Shown here: piece by piece, positions 42,482 to 53,508 of the stretch
How the letters are laid out: every line of letters begins with the position of its first letter
Position numbering within the stretch: the first letter of the stretch is position 1
Assembly (NCBI GenBank): GCA_001664005.1
Contig: CP016093.1
Span: 4,579,031 to 4,643,030 of the forward strand
From: Rhizobiales bacterium NRL2
GTDB lineage: Bacteria; Pseudomonadota; Alphaproteobacteria; Minwuiales; Minwuiaceae
Length of the DNA: 64,000 nt
Reading direction: 5' to 3'
Notes under the pieces: model-generated
Database searches by the model: none
Told to the model about the DNA's origin: nothing
The model's input: only the letters and a program-made list of their open reading frames with translations
Position numbers and translations under genes: made by a program

Positions 42482-44268
42482 ACGAGATGTCCGCGCTGCC
42501 CGCATGGGATTTGCGGGATCTCTACCAGGGCGTCGACGATCCTGCCATCGACGCGGACTTCGGCTGGTGCGAGGCCGAGGCCGACCGGCTGCGCGCCGAC
42601 CTCAACGGCCGCATCGCCGATGCCGCCGGCGATGCCCTGGCCGAGGGCATCGCGCGCTACGAGGCGCTGCAGGACCGCTTCGGGCGGCTGATGGCGTTCT
42701 CCTTCCTCAACTACTGCACCGACATGCAGGACGGCGCCCGGGTGCGCTTCTTCCAGGCGACGCAGGAGAAGGTGAACCGGATCACGGCGAAACTCCTGTT
42801 CTTCTCCATCGAGATCAATCACCTGGAGGAAGACGACCTGCAGGCGCGCATGGCCGCGTCGCCCGCCCTGGCCCACTACGGTCCCTGGCTGCGCGACCTC
42901 AGGACCATGCGCAAGCACGTGCTCTCCGACGAACTGGAGCGCCTGTTCCACGAGAAATCCATCACCGCCTACAGCGCCTGGACGCGGCTGTTCGACCAGA
43001 CCATGGCCGGGCTGGTCTTCACTGTCGGCGGCAAGGAGATGCCGTCGCAGGACGCCATCAACCTGCTTTCCAACCGCGACCGCAAGGTCCGCCAGGAAGC
43101 CGCCGCGGAAATCTCCCGCGTGCTGGGCGACAACGTCCGGCTGTTCGCCCTGATCACCAACACTCTGATCCGCGACAAGCAGACCGAGGACGAATGGCGC
43201 GGCATCGCGCAGCCCGAATACGGCCGCCACATGATGAACCAGGTGGAGCCGGAAGTGGTCGACGCGCTGCGCGACGCCGTCTTCGACAGTTTTCCGCGGC
43301 TCTCGCACCGCTACTACGCGCTGAAGGCGAAGTGGCTGGGTCTGGAGAAGCTGGAGCATCACGACCGCAACGCGCCGCTGCCCGACAATGACGACGCGCA
43401 GATCCCGTGGAACGAGGCGGTGGAGACCGTGCTCCACGCCTATGACCGCTTCTCCGGCGGACTGGCCGACGTGGCCCGGAGCTTCTTCGACAAGCCCTGG
43501 ATCGACGCCGCGCCGAAGGCGGGCAAGTCGCCCGGCGCTTTCGCCCATCCGGTGGTGCCGAGCGCGCATCCCTATCTGCTGATGAACTATCAGGGGAAGG
43601 TCCGGGACGTCATGACCCTGGCCCACGAACTGGGCCATGGCTGCCATCAGGTGCTGGCGGCGAAGCAGGGGCCGCTGATGTGCGACACCCCGCTGACGCT
43701 GGCGGAGACCGCATCCGTGTTCGGCGAGATGCTGACCTTCCAGTCCATGCTGGCCGGCGCGGAGACCCCGGAGCGGCGGCGGTTGATGCTGGCCTCCAAG
43801 GTCGAGGACATGATCAACACCGTGGTGCGCCAGACCGCCTTCTACGAATTCGAGCGCAGGCTGCACCACAAGCGCCGCGAGGGCGAACTGGCGCCGGAGG
43901 AGATCGGCGGGATCTGGCTGGACGTGCAGCGCGAGAGCCTGGGCCCCGTCTTCGACCTGGGCGACGATTACGGCGTCTACTGGGCCTATATCCCGCATTT
44001 CGTGCACACGCCGTTCTACGTCTACGCCTACGCTTTCGGCGACTGCCTGGTGAACGCGCTCTACCAGACCTACCAGGCCGAACCGGAAGGCTTCCAGGAG
44101 AAGTACCTGGAAATGCTCTCGGCCGGGGGCACGCTGCGCCACCGCGACCTGCTGCAGCCCTTCGGCCTGGACGCCAGCGACCCGCAGTTCTGGCAGCGTG
44201 GTCTCACGCTGATCGAAGGCTTCATCGACGAGCTGGAGGCAATGCAGGGGCCCGTCCCGGCTACCTGA
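42478..44268 (+). CDS. M3 family oligoendopeptidase (PepF-like)
   Basis: A 596-residue cytoplasmic zinc peptidase of the M3B/PepF type, which cuts short peptides. The zinc site is HELGH at residues 383-387 in TLAHELGHGCHQVLA, with the third ligand Glu in TLAETASVFGEML. The length is normal and no signal peptide is present. It overlaps the third thioesterase by four bases. A role in fatty acid catabolism is not known for this family; the link may be only transcriptional. Confidence 0.95.
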   Translation: MNEMSALPAWDLRDLYQGVDDPAIDADFGWCEAEADRLRADLNGRIADAAGDALAEGIARYEALQDRFGRLMAFSFLNYCTDMQDGARVRFFQATQEKVNRITAKLLFFSIEINHLEEDDLQARMAASPALAHYGPWLRDLRTMRKHVLSDELERLFHEKSITAYSAWTRLFDQTMAGLVFTVGGKEMPSQDAINLLSNRDRKVRQEAAAEISRVLGDNVRLFALITNTLIRDKQTEDEWRGIAQPEYGRHMMNQVEPEVVDALRDAVFDSFPRLSHRYYALKAKWLGLEKLEHHDRNAPLPDNDDAQIPWNEAVETVLHAYDRFSGGLADVARSFFDKPWIDAAPKAGKSPGAFAHPVVPSAHPYLLMNYQGKVRDVMTLAHELGHGCHQVLAAKQGPLMCDTPLTLAETASVFGEMLTFQSMLAGAETPERRRLMLASKVEDMINTVVRQTAFYEFERRLHHKRREGELAPEEIGGIWLDVQRESLGPVFDLGDDYGVYWAYIPHFVHTPFYVYAYAFGDCLVNALYQTYQAEPEGFQEKYLEMLSAGGTLRHRDLLQPFGLDASDPQFWQRGLTLIEGFIDELEAMQGPVPAT

Positions 44269-44270
44269 TA

Positions 44271-44284
44271 GTACGCTTGCGTAC
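44271..44284. promoter_or_regulatory. Inverted repeat before the enoyl-CoA hydratase/carboxylase genes
   Basis: GTACGC-TT-GCGTAC is a perfect 6-2-6 dyad two bases after the peptidase stop and 55 bases before the hydratase start. It is a candidate operator for the downstream operon. No matching regulator gene is in the window. Confidence 0.45.
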
Positions 44285-44339
44285 CATCGGGCGGCTCGCC
44301 ATACTGCCGCCCGCTCCGAGCAGACCCTGGGGAGGGGAC

Positions 44340-45127
44340 GTGACCGAGGAAAGCGACGTGGTGAAGACCGGCCGTGATGGGCCGGTCTTCCGCATCACCA
44401 TCAATCGGCCGGACCGGCGCAATGCGCTGAACGACCATGTCACCGGCGGCATCGCGGCGGCGCTGAAGGCCGCACAGGCCGACGATGAGGTCCGCGCCAT
44501 CGTGCTGACGGGCGCGGGCGACAAGGTCTTCTGCGCCGGCGGCGATCTCTCGCCCCAGCCGGACGGCAGCCCGTTCAAGACGGACCCGGCCCGGCCGCAG
44601 CTCAAGCTGACCGAGATGTTCGAGGCCTTCGAAGCCTGTACCCTGCCGATCATCGCCCGGGTCAACGGCCATGCCCTGGGCGGCGGCTTCGGCCTGGTCT
44701 GCGTCTGCGACCTCGCCGTCGGCGTGAAGGGCGCCAGGCTGGGAACGCCGGAAGTCGGCGTCGGCCTGTTTCCCATGACCATCCTGCCCTACATGCTGCG
44801 CGTCCTGCCGCGCCGGAAGGCGCTGGAACTGTGCATGCGCGGCGTGCCGTGGAGCGCCGAGAAGGCCTATGAGGAGGGGCTGCTGAACGCGGTGGCCGAT
44901 CCCGGCGACCTCGACGCCGTGCTCGACGCCTTCCTCTCCGACATCACCAGCCGCTCGCCCACCGCCATCCGGCTGGGCAAGCTGGCCTATCACGCCATCC
45001 AGGACATGCCGATCCGCGAGGCGCAGCAGTACACCCAGCTGATGCTGCCGATCATGGCCGGCACCGAGGACGGCAAGGAAGGCTTCGCCGCCTTCCAGCA
45101 GAAGCGCGAACCCGACTGGCCCAACAA

Positions 45128-45131
<4 letters not shown>
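44340..45131 (+). CDS. Enoyl-CoA hydratase/isomerase family protein
   Basis: A 263-residue crotonase-fold protein. The N-terminal ITINRPDRRNALNDH, the CoA-binding/oxyanion loop TGAGDKVFCAGGDLS, and the second oxyanion motif ARVNGHALGGGFGLVCVCDL are present. The start is GTG 44340 behind ggggagggga. In the expected catalytic region it has GTPEVGVGLFP, where classic hydratases have a Glu; the enzyme could be a hydratase, isomerase or hydrolase. Its stop overlaps the biotin carboxylase start, linking it to the acyl-CoA carboxylase as in leucine/isoprenoid (liu/atu) clusters. Confidence 0.9.
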
Positions 45132-46588
<1,457 letters not shown>

Positions 46589-46590
46589 CG

Positions 46591-47064
46591 ATGCGGCGGA
46601 TGGCAGTTGTGGACGGCGAAATGCTGGACGTGGTCGCGCGGATTTCCGGCGCGGGCGCCGAGGCGTCGGCCCATGGCCGGATCGACATGCGGCCCGTCCC
46701 CCCGGCGCCGCTGGCTGAGACGCCGGAGGTCCGGGCGATCGCCCGCGCGGGCGACCGGGTCTTCTTCAAGCTGGCCGACCGGGTCGTCGAGGTGGAGGTG
46801 CGCGATCCCGACCGCACGGCGATGGAGGCCGGCGGCGCCGAGGTGGTCACGGCGGCCATGCCGGGCACGGTTGTCTCGCTGTCCTGCGCCGCGGGCGACA
46901 CCGTGAGCGAGGGGCAGACGCTGATGGTGATCGAATCCATGAAGCTGCAGACCACCATCATCGCGACCCATGACGGCACGATCGGCGAGGTCCATGTCGA
47001 GCAGGGCGGCACCTTCAACAAGGGCGCGCCGCTCGTCACCTTTGCCGCGGAGGAGGAGGAATGA
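46591..47064 (+). CDS. Biotin carboxyl carrier protein with BT-like N-terminal part
   Basis: A 157-residue carrier protein. The C-terminal biotinyl domain has the biotinylation motif VIESMKLQT (Lys118), with AMPGTVVSLSCAAGDTVSEG before it. The first 85 residues (RRMAVVDGEMLDVVARISG onward) look like the remnant or free version of the BT domain that joins carboxylase and carrier in MccA/PccA. The start has a good ggagg site 8 bases upstream, lying within the end of the previous gene. Its stop overlaps the carboxyltransferase start. Confidence 0.93.
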   Translation: MRRMAVVDGEMLDVVARISGAGAEASAHGRIDMRPVPPAPLAETPEVRAIARAGDRVFFKLADRVVEVEVRDPDRTAMEAGGAEVVTAAMPGTVVSLSCAAGDTVSEGQTLMVIESMKLQTTIIATHDGTIGEVHVEQGGTFNKGAPLVTFAAEEEE

Positions 47065-48668
47065 ACCGTATCCAGAGCCGCGTCTCCACCGCCTCGGACG
47101 ACTACAAGCGCTTCCGCGCCCACAACGAGAAGATGATCGCCGAGTTCCGCGAGGCGCAAGACGCCGCCCGGTTCCAGCGGCCCCAGCGCGATATCGACCG
47201 GCTGACGCGCCAGAGCAAGATGACGGCGCGGGAGCGGATCGACCTGCTGCTCGATCCGGGCACGCCGTTCCTCGAGCTCTCCACGCTGGCCGCCAACCAG
47301 GCCTATGACGGCGGCGCGCCGGGCGCAGGCCAGGTGGTCGGCATCGGCACGGTCTCGGGCCGCGAGGTCATCATCCGCGCCGACGATCCCTCGGTGAAAG
47401 GCGGCGCCTGGTATCCGCTGTCGATCAAGAAGATCGTCCGCTGCCTCGACATCGCCATCGAGAACCGCCTGCCCGTGGTCCATCTCTGCGACTCGGCGGG
47501 CGGCTTCCTGCCGCTGCAGTCGACGCTGTTCGCCGACCGCTATTACGCCGGTCGCATCTTCCGCAACCAGTCGACGCTCTCGAAGCTCGCCTGCAAGCAG
47601 CTCGCTCTCGTCTTCGGCCACTGCACCGCAGGCGGCGCCTACATCCCGGCGTTGAGCGACTATTCGATCATGGTGCGCGGCAATGGCGGCGTCTTCCTGG
47701 GCGGACCGCCGCTGGTCAAGGCGGCGACCGGCGAGGAGCACACGGCCGACGAGATCGGCGGCGCGGACCTGCACACCCAGATTTCCGGCACGGTCGACTT
47801 CGCCGCCGACGACGAGCGCCACGCCATCGATCTCGGCCGGGAAATCGTCGCCCAGTGGGAGCGCGCGCCGAAGACGCCGATCCAGCGCCAGGACTTCGAG
47901 GAACCGTACTACGACCCCGACGAGCTGCTGGGCGTCATCCCCGACGACGTGAAGATCCAGTTCGACATGCGCGAGGTCATCGCTCGGCTCGTCGACGGCA
48001 GCCGCTTCCTGGAATACCAGCCCGACTACGGCACCACCCTGGTCGCGGGCTTCGCCCATATCTGGGGCTACAAGGTCGGCATCCTCGGCAACAACGGCGT
48101 GCTGTTCAACGACTCGACCCTGAAGGCCACGCACTTCATGGAGCTCTGCAACCAGAACAACACGCCGCTGGTCTTCCTGCAGAACATCACCGGCTTCATG
48201 GTGGGCCGCGACTACGAGATGGCCGGCATCACCAAGGACGGCGCCAAGATGATCATGGTGCAGACCAACTCCAAGGTGCCGAAGTTCACCGTGATGACCA
48301 ACGGCAGCTTCGGCGCCGGCAATTACGGCATGTGCGGGCGCGCCTTCGATCCGCGCTTCCTGTTCTCATGGCCCAACCACCGCATCTCGGTCATGGGCGA
48401 GGAGCAGGCGGCCAAGACCCTGGCTGAAATCAAGATCGCCCAGCTCAAGCGCCTGGGCGAGGATCCGGACCAGAAGGAGATCGACGAGATCTTCGAAAGC
48501 GTCGCCCGCGACTATCGCCAGCAGGCCAGCGCCTGGTGGTCGACGTCCGAGATCTGGGACGACGGCATGATCGATCCGCGCGACACCCGCAACGCGCTGG
48601 GACTGGCGATCCAGGCGAGCCTCAACGCGCCCTTCGGCACCGACGGCTACGGAGTGCTGCGGCTCTAG
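47061..48668 (+). CDS. Acyl-CoA carboxylase carboxyltransferase (beta) subunit
   Basis: A 535-residue carboxyltransferase with both crotonase-like halves, similar to the beta subunits of methylcrotonyl-, geranyl- and related acyl-CoA carboxylases. N-terminal motif: KMTARERIDLLLDPGTPFLE. CoA-binding loop: LCDSAGGFLPLQ; oxyanion segments: FGHCTAGGAYIPALSDY and NGSFGAGNYGMCGRAFD. PLVFLQNITGFMVGRDYE is characteristic of the methylcrotonyl/geranyl group, so a branched enoyl-CoA is the likely substrate. It ends the operon; a pair of GC-rich palindromes follows. Confidence 0.95.
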   Translation: MNRIQSRVSTASDDYKRFRAHNEKMIAEFREAQDAARFQRPQRDIDRLTRQSKMTARERIDLLLDPGTPFLELSTLAANQAYDGGAPGAGQVVGIGTVSGREVIIRADDPSVKGGAWYPLSIKKIVRCLDIAIENRLPVVHLCDSAGGFLPLQSTLFADRYYAGRIFRNQSTLSKLACKQLALVFGHCTAGGAYIPALSDYSIMVRGNGGVFLGGPPLVKAATGEEHTADEIGGADLHTQISGTVDFAADDERHAIDLGREIVAQWERAPKTPIQRQDFEEPYYDPDELLGVIPDDVKIQFDMREVIARLVDGSRFLEYQPDYGTTLVAGFAHIWGYKVGILGNNGVLFNDSTLKATHFMELCNQNNTPLVFLQNITGFMVGRDYEMAGITKDGAKMIMVQTNSKVPKFTVMTNGSFGAGNYGMCGRAFDPRFLFSWPNHRISVMGEEQAAKTLAEIKIAQLKRLGEDPDQKEIDEIFESVARDYRQQASAWWSTSEIWDDGMIDPRDTRNALGLAIQASLNAPFGTDGYGVLRL

Positions 48669-48720
48669 TTGCTGCAGAGGGAACTCGACCCCCGCCCCTG
48701 CCTCCGAGATATCCACTCCC

Positions 48721-48792
48721 GTCCCGGGGCTTGACCCCGGGACCCAGAATACGCGGTTCCGCAGGGCTGGGCTCCGGGATCAAGTCCCGGAG
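48721..48792. repeat. Pair of mirrored palindromes between convergent genes
   Basis: Two hairpins lie between the carboxylase and the RND pump genes: GTCCCGGGG-CTTGA-CCCCGGGAC (48721-48743) and CTCCGGGA-TCAAG-TCCCGGAG (48772-48792). Their loops are reverse complements, so they are inverted copies of one another, flanking a small CCCAG...CTGGG dyad with an inner GCGGTTCCGC. This resembles a REP doublet and may stop transcription from both sides. Confidence 0.7.
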
Positions 48793-48803
48793 GGGGCGGA
48801 CGC

Positions 48804-51800
48804 TCAATCCGCCGCGTCGGGCGCCATGCGCGGCCGTTCGGACTCGGCCAGCTCCTCCTCCAGAGCCTTCGCGGCATCGCCGCGAGGCTTCGCCATCCAG
48901 GCGAGCAGGACGTAGACGGCCGGCGTCAGCAGCAGGGTGAAGACCGCCGCCAGGCCGAGACCGCCGAAGACCACCCAGCCGATGGCCCCGCGCGCCTCGG
49001 AGCCCGGGCCGGCGCCCAGAATCAGCGGCAGGCCGGCCAGCACCGTCGAGACCATGGTCATGCCGATGGCGCGGAAGCGGATGCGCGCGGCTTCGCGGGC
49101 GGCCTCGCGCACCGACGCGCCGCGGTCTCGCAACTGGTCGGCGAACTCCACCATCAGGATGCCGTTCTTGGCCATGACTCCGACCAGCAGCAGCACGCCG
49201 ATCTGGCTGTAGATGTTGATCGTCGTGCCGGTCAGCCACAGCGCATAAACGGCGGCGCCGACGCCGAAGGGCACGGTCGCCATGACGATCAGCGCGCTGG
49301 TGAGGCTCTCGAACTGCGCCACCAACACCAGGAAGATGACCACCAGCGCGATGACGTAGGTGATCTGCACGTCGGAGGTCGTCTCCTCCAGCGTCGCCGC
49401 CTCGCCGAGGAACAGCAGGCCGATGTCGCCGGGCAGACGCTCGGCGGCCAGTTCGCGGATGCTGTCGACGGCCTCCCGCTGGGAGAGGGTCGGCGGCAGG
49501 TCGGAGCGGATCTCGATCGCGCGGCGCTGGCCGTGGCGGTCGAGTTCGGCGGCAACGCCCTCCTCGCGGAAGGTGACCAGCTGGGACAGCGGCGTCAGCC
49601 GGCCGTCGGCGGCGGGCACGTAGAGGTTCAGCAGGTCCGATGGATCGGTCACGACGCCGGTCTTCGATTCCAGGATGACCGGTATCGCACGGTCGTCCAC
49701 GGTCAGCTCGGCCACCTCGTCGCCGTCGACCAGCGCACGCACGGTGGCGGCCAGATCCTCCATCGCCACGCCGAGATCGGCGGCGCGGCTGCGGTTGATG
49801 AGCACGCTGAGCTGCGGCTGGGTGGACTGGTACTCGATGCGGACATTGTCGAGTTGCGGGATCTCGCGCTGCACCGCCAGGGCGAATTCGTCGGCGACGG
49901 CAGCAATGCGCGGGTAATTGGCGCCGGTGAGCGCGAAGTTGATACCGCTTTCGGAGCCGCGCAGCCCCAGGCTGTTGCCGCGGCGGATGCCCACATTGGC
50001 GCCGGCGATGTCCTTCAGGGCCGGCGAGATGGCGGCTTCGATCTCGGCCTGTCCGACCTCGCGCGCTTCCCAGGGGATCAGCGCGGCATCGATCTGTCCG
50101 CGGTTGAGGTCATAGCTGCCGGTGACCGAAAAGACGTTGCGCACCACGCCACGCTCCACCCAGGGGCGGAACAGCGCCTCCACCTGCTCGACCTGGCGGT
50201 CGGTATAGTCGAGGCCGGTGCCGTCCGGACCCTGCAGGCGGACATTGACCTCGCCGCGGTCCTCGGCCGGCGCGAGTTCCTCGCCGAGCTGGCCGAAGAC
50301 CAGCGCCGCCGAGCCGGCGATCAGGCCGAAGACCGTGACGGTCACCAGCGGCGCCGCCAGCGACGCCGTCAGCGCCTTGTCGTAGAGGGCGGCAAGTCCC
50401 GCGCCGGCCAGCGCCAGCGGCCCCCGCTGCGCGGGCGCCCGGCCCAGCCCCGGCAGGCGGGAAGCGATCATGGGACAGAGACTGAGCGCCACGAAGGAGG
50501 ACAGGATCACCGTCACCGCGAGGACGAAGCCGAATTCGCTGAACAGCCGCCCCGCGGTCGACGGCAGGAAGGAGATCGGCACGAAGACGGACACCAGCAC
50601 CGCCGTGGTGGCGATGACCGCGAAGAACACCTGGCGCGCGCCGAGGACGGCGGCCGCGCGGGCCTTCATTCCCTCCCGCCGGCGGCGCTGGATGTTCTCC
50701 AGCACGACGACGGAGTCGTCGACGACCAGGCCGGTCGCGATCACCAGCGCCAGCAGCGTGATCAGGTTGATCGAGAAACCCATCAGCCAGATGCCGGCCA
50801 CGGCGCCGATCAGGGCGACGGGAATCGTCGTCATCGGGATCAGCGTCGCGCCCAGGCTGCGGATGAACAGCGCCACCACGGTGACGACGATGACGACCGC
50901 GAAGCCGAGGCTGATCAGCACCTCCTCGATCGCGCCCTCGATGAAGACGGCGTCGTCGGAGATGGTTTCGATGGTGAGGTCCGGGAAGCGCGCGTTCAGC
51001 GCGGCGACGACGCGCTTGACGTCGCGGGAGATGGCGACGGTGTTGGCGCGGGCCTGACGGATGACGCCGACATTGATGACCTCGCGGCCGTCAAGACGCA
51101 CCACGGAAAGCGGCTCGGCCGGCGAGAAGAAGACCTCGGCGACGTCGCCCAGCCGCACCGGCCCGCGCAGCACCAGCGCCTCGAGGCCGGCGACATCGGA
51201 GACCGAGGCGTCGGCGCGGACGATGACGTCCTGATCGCCGGAGGAGAAGCTGCCGGCGGGAACGTCGAGCTGCGCGCTCTGCAGCACGCGGGAGACGTCG
51301 GCGATGGAGAGGCCGTGGCTGGCCAGCAGCAGCGGGTCGACGGCGACCCGCAGCACCTTCTCCCGCTCGCCGAACAGACTGAGGTCGGCAACGCCCTCGA
51401 TGGAGGTGAAGGCCGGCGTGATCTCGTTCTCGATCACCTCGGTAAGCGCCTCCACCGGCAGGCTGTCGCTGGAGATGGCGAGATCGATGATCGGGCTGGC
51501 GTCGGCGTCGGCCTTGACCACGAACAGGTCCTCGACGCCCGCGGGGAGGCGGTTGACGACGCGGCTGACGGCCTCGCGGACGTCGTTGGCGGCGTCGACA
51601 AGGTCCACGTCGGGGCGGAACTCGATGCGGATGCGGAAATTGTCCTCTTCCGAAGAGGACCGGACATTGACGACACCGTTGACCCGGGCGACGGCGCTCT
51701 CCAGCACACTGGTCACCTCGGCGTCGATGGTCTCGGGCGAGCCGCCGGGGAAGTCGGCGCGCACGCTGACCACGGGGCGGTCGACGTTGGGCAGTTCGCG

Positions 51801-51914
51801 CACTTCGACACCCATCAGTGCCGCGACGCCGGCGATGATGATCAGCAGGTTCAGGACGATGGCCAGCAGCGGCCGCCGGACGCTCAGTCCCGCCAGTCCG
51901 CCCTGGCCGCTCAC
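48804..51914 (-). CDS. RND efflux transporter, inner-membrane subunit
   Basis: A 1036-residue proton-driven efflux pump of the AcrB/MexF-like HAE1-type family. The start is GTG 51914, giving four-base overlap (GTGA) with the adaptor stop; the frame continues upstream but that part only shadows the adaptor gene. The first helix is PLLAIVLNLLIIIAGVAAL. The transmembrane proton-relay Asp pair is in TGLVVDDSVVVLENIQRRR, and the second-half helices include GVLLLVGVMAKNGILMVEF. No TolC-like gene is next to it, so a shared outer-membrane channel is expected. Confidence 0.94.
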   Translation of the reverse strand: MSGQGGLAGLSVRRPLLAIVLNLLIIIAGVAALMGVEVRELPNVDRPVVSVRADFPGGSPETIDAEVTSVLESAVARVNGVVNVRSSSEEDNFRIRIEFRPDVDLVDAANDVREAVSRVVNRLPAGVEDLFVVKADADASPIIDLAISSDSLPVEALTEVIENEITPAFTSIEGVADLSLFGEREKVLRVAVDPLLLASHGLSIADVSRVLQSAQLDVPAGSFSSGDQDVIVRADASVSDVAGLEALVLRGPVRLGDVAEVFFSPAEPLSVVRLDGREVINVGVIRQARANTVAISRDVKRVVAALNARFPDLTIETISDDAVFIEGAIEEVLISLGFAVVIVVTVVALFIRSLGATLIPMTTIPVALIGAVAGIWLMGFSINLITLLALVIATGLVVDDSVVVLENIQRRRREGMKARAAAVLGARQVFFAVIATTAVLVSVFVPISFLPSTAGRLFSEFGFVLAVTVILSSFVALSLCPMIASRLPGLGRAPAQRGPLALAGAGLAALYDKALTASLAAPLVTVTVFGLIAGSAALVFGQLGEELAPAEDRGEVNVRLQGPDGTGLDYTDRQVEQVEALFRPWVERGVVRNVFSVTGSYDLNRGQIDAALIPWEAREVGQAEIEAAISPALKDIAGANVGIRRGNSLGLRGSESGINFALTGANYPRIAAVADEFALAVQREIPQLDNVRIEYQSTQPQLSVLINRSRAADLGVAMEDLAATVRALVDGDEVAELTVDDRAIPVILESKTGVVTDPSDLLNLYVPAADGRLTPLSQLVTFREEGVAAELDRHGQRRAIEIRSDLPPTLSQREAVDSIRELAAERLPGDIGLLFLGEAATLEETTSDVQITYVIALVVIFLVLVAQFESLTSALIVMATVPFGVGAAVYALWLTGTTINIYSQIGVLLLVGVMAKNGILMVEFADQLRDRGASVREAAREAARIRFRAIGMTMVSTVLAGLPLILGAGPGSEARGAIGWVVFGGLGLAAVFTLLLTPAVYVLLAWMAKPRGDAAKALEEELAESERPRMAPDAAD

Positions 51915-53026
51915 GTCCCTTCTCCCCCGGCCGATGCCGTCTGGCCCAGCAAGCGTACCGGCCGGCCGGGCCTGAGACGCTGCACGCCCTCGACGACCAC
52001 CAGATCGCCCGGCGCGATGTCGCCTTCCAGCAGGGCGAGACCCTTCTCGCGGCCGATGAGCCGCACTTCGGCGCGCTCGGCGACGCCGTCCCTCACCCGC
52101 CAGACATAGGCGCCGCCGCGCTCCCACTGCAGGGCGAGCTGCGGCGCCGCGGCGCGGACCTCGCCGGGCAGGCTGGCGACGACCTCGAAGGACATGCCGG
52201 GGCGGAGCAGGTCCTCGGCATTGGGAATCTCCGCACGCACCGGCGCGGTGCGCGACAGCGGATCGATGCGGCTGTCGATCTCCACCACGGTGCCCTCGAA
52301 ACTGCGGGCCGGCCAGGCCGGCGTCCGCGCCTCCACGATGCTGCCGATGGGCAGACGGGAGAGATATTCTTCGGGCACGTCGAACCGCACCCGGATCGAG
52401 GAGCGGTTGTCCAGGCTGGTGATCGGCGTCTGTTCGTCGATGCGGGACCCCGTGTCGACAAGCGGCAGGCCGGTGACGCCGGCGAAGGGCGCACGGACGG
52501 TGCGCTTCGACAATGCGGAGGCGGCCTGGTCGCGCTCGATCCGGGCCAGCGCCGCAGCGGTTTCCGAATCTTCCAGGGTCACGCCCGCGGCGGAGCCCCG
52601 GTCCCGGAGCTGGCGCAGACGCTCGACATTGCGCTCCGCGTCCCTCAGCCGGACCTCGGCGAGTTCCAGCGCGAGCTGTTCCTGACGGTCGTCGAGACGC
52701 ACCAGCGGATCGCCATCCCCGACGACGGTGCCGGCGTCGAACAGGATCCGTTCGACCTGGCCGGGAACCTGGGCGCGGACAGTGACCGAGCGCACGGCGC
52801 CGCCGGTCCCCACGGCCCGGACGCGCACGTCGTCCGGACGGCCGGTGACCGCGGCGACGATGACGGGAATACCCGGCTCCGCCCCGGTCTGCGCCTGGAC
52901 GGGCTTCGTGTGGTCGAAACCGAGATAGGCGAGGGCGGCCTCGCGCTCCTTGACCACCCATATCGCAGCGGCGACGAGCGCCAGCGAAACACCGGCCTGC
53001 AACAGCAGCGCTACTCTTCTATTCAA
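51911..53026 (-). CDS. RND efflux periplasmic adaptor subunit
   Basis: A 371-residue membrane-fusion protein. An N-terminal hydrophobic anchor (ALLLQAGVSLALVAAAIWVV) is followed by a biotinyl-lipoyl-like domain (VRAQVPGQVERILFDAGTVV), an alpha-hairpin (ELAEVRLRDAERNVERLRQL) and the beta-barrel with DVPEEYLSRLPIGSIVEA. It bridges the inner-membrane pump to an outer-membrane channel. It overlaps the pump gene by four bases. Confidence 0.93.
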   Translation of the reverse strand: MNRRVALLLQAGVSLALVAAAIWVVKEREAALAYLGFDHTKPVQAQTGAEPGIPVIVAAVTGRPDDVRVRAVGTGGAVRSVTVRAQVPGQVERILFDAGTVVGDGDPLVRLDDRQEQLALELAEVRLRDAERNVERLRQLRDRGSAAGVTLEDSETAAALARIERDQAASALSKRTVRAPFAGVTGLPLVDTGSRIDEQTPITSLDNRSSIRVRFDVPEEYLSRLPIGSIVEARTPAWPARSFEGTVVEIDSRIDPLSRTAPVRAEIPNAEDLLRPGMSFEVVASLPGEVRAAAPQLALQWERGGAYVWRVRDGVAERAEVRLIGREKGLALLEGDIAPGDLVVVEGVQRLRPGRPVRLLGQTASAGGEGT

Positions 53027-53131
53027 CTGCCGGACCTCGAACGGTCGTTCATGGCCGTCCTATATCACAATTCGCATGATCTACCGACAGGTACGCGGGC
53101 AGACCGGCAGCGGATCGCCGGGCGCGGCGCC

Positions 53132-53350
53132 TCAGTGGAAGAGGGGCTCGCGCTCCTCCCTGCAGTCCAGAAGGGCGGCGACGGTGCGCTCCACCATCTG
53201 CCAGATGGCGGCGAGATCGGAGCGGCCTTCGAGCTCCATCTCGGCGGTGCGCGCCTGCGCCAGACCCGGCGCGTCGTCGCCATGACAGTCGACCAGATGG
53301 TTCGCGGCCCAGATGACGGAGTTGCTGGACAGGCGGGCGGTGCGGGTCAT
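53132..53350 (-). CDS. Small hypothetical protein
   Basis: A 72-residue acidic, mostly helical cytoplasmic protein. The start at 53350 has an upstream cagggagac site; longer in-frame versions to 53485 add Arg-rich unconserved sequence. Two Cys (LVDCHGDD and LLDCREER) and a His are present but form no known metal motif. The sequence SNSVIWAANHLVDC and MELEGRSDLAAIWQMVERTV suggest two helices. No family was recognised. It is 105 bases upstream of the adaptor gene on the same strand. Confidence 0.6.
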   Translation of the reverse strand: MTRTARLSSNSVIWAANHLVDCHGDDAPGLAQARTAEMELEGRSDLAAIWQMVERTVAALLDCREEREPLFH

Positions 53351-53508
53351 GATCGTCTCCCTGTTCGGTCGTTGCGGCGGACAACGCAATGGATGCGCCA
53401 GCTTCGGAAGACATGATTTCAATGACTTGCGCTGGCCCGCATCGCGTCGGCGGCAGGAATTGCCCGGCAGGCCGCGCCGCGCCATGATGCGCGGGCGGGG
53501 AGGGCGGC

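Noticed and set aside
48804-52961. A 1385-residue frame suggesting an adaptor-RND fusion
   Set aside because: The first 349 residues are low-complexity, Arg-rich sequence overlapping the adaptor gene in another frame. The pump starts at GTG 51914 with a four-base overlap.
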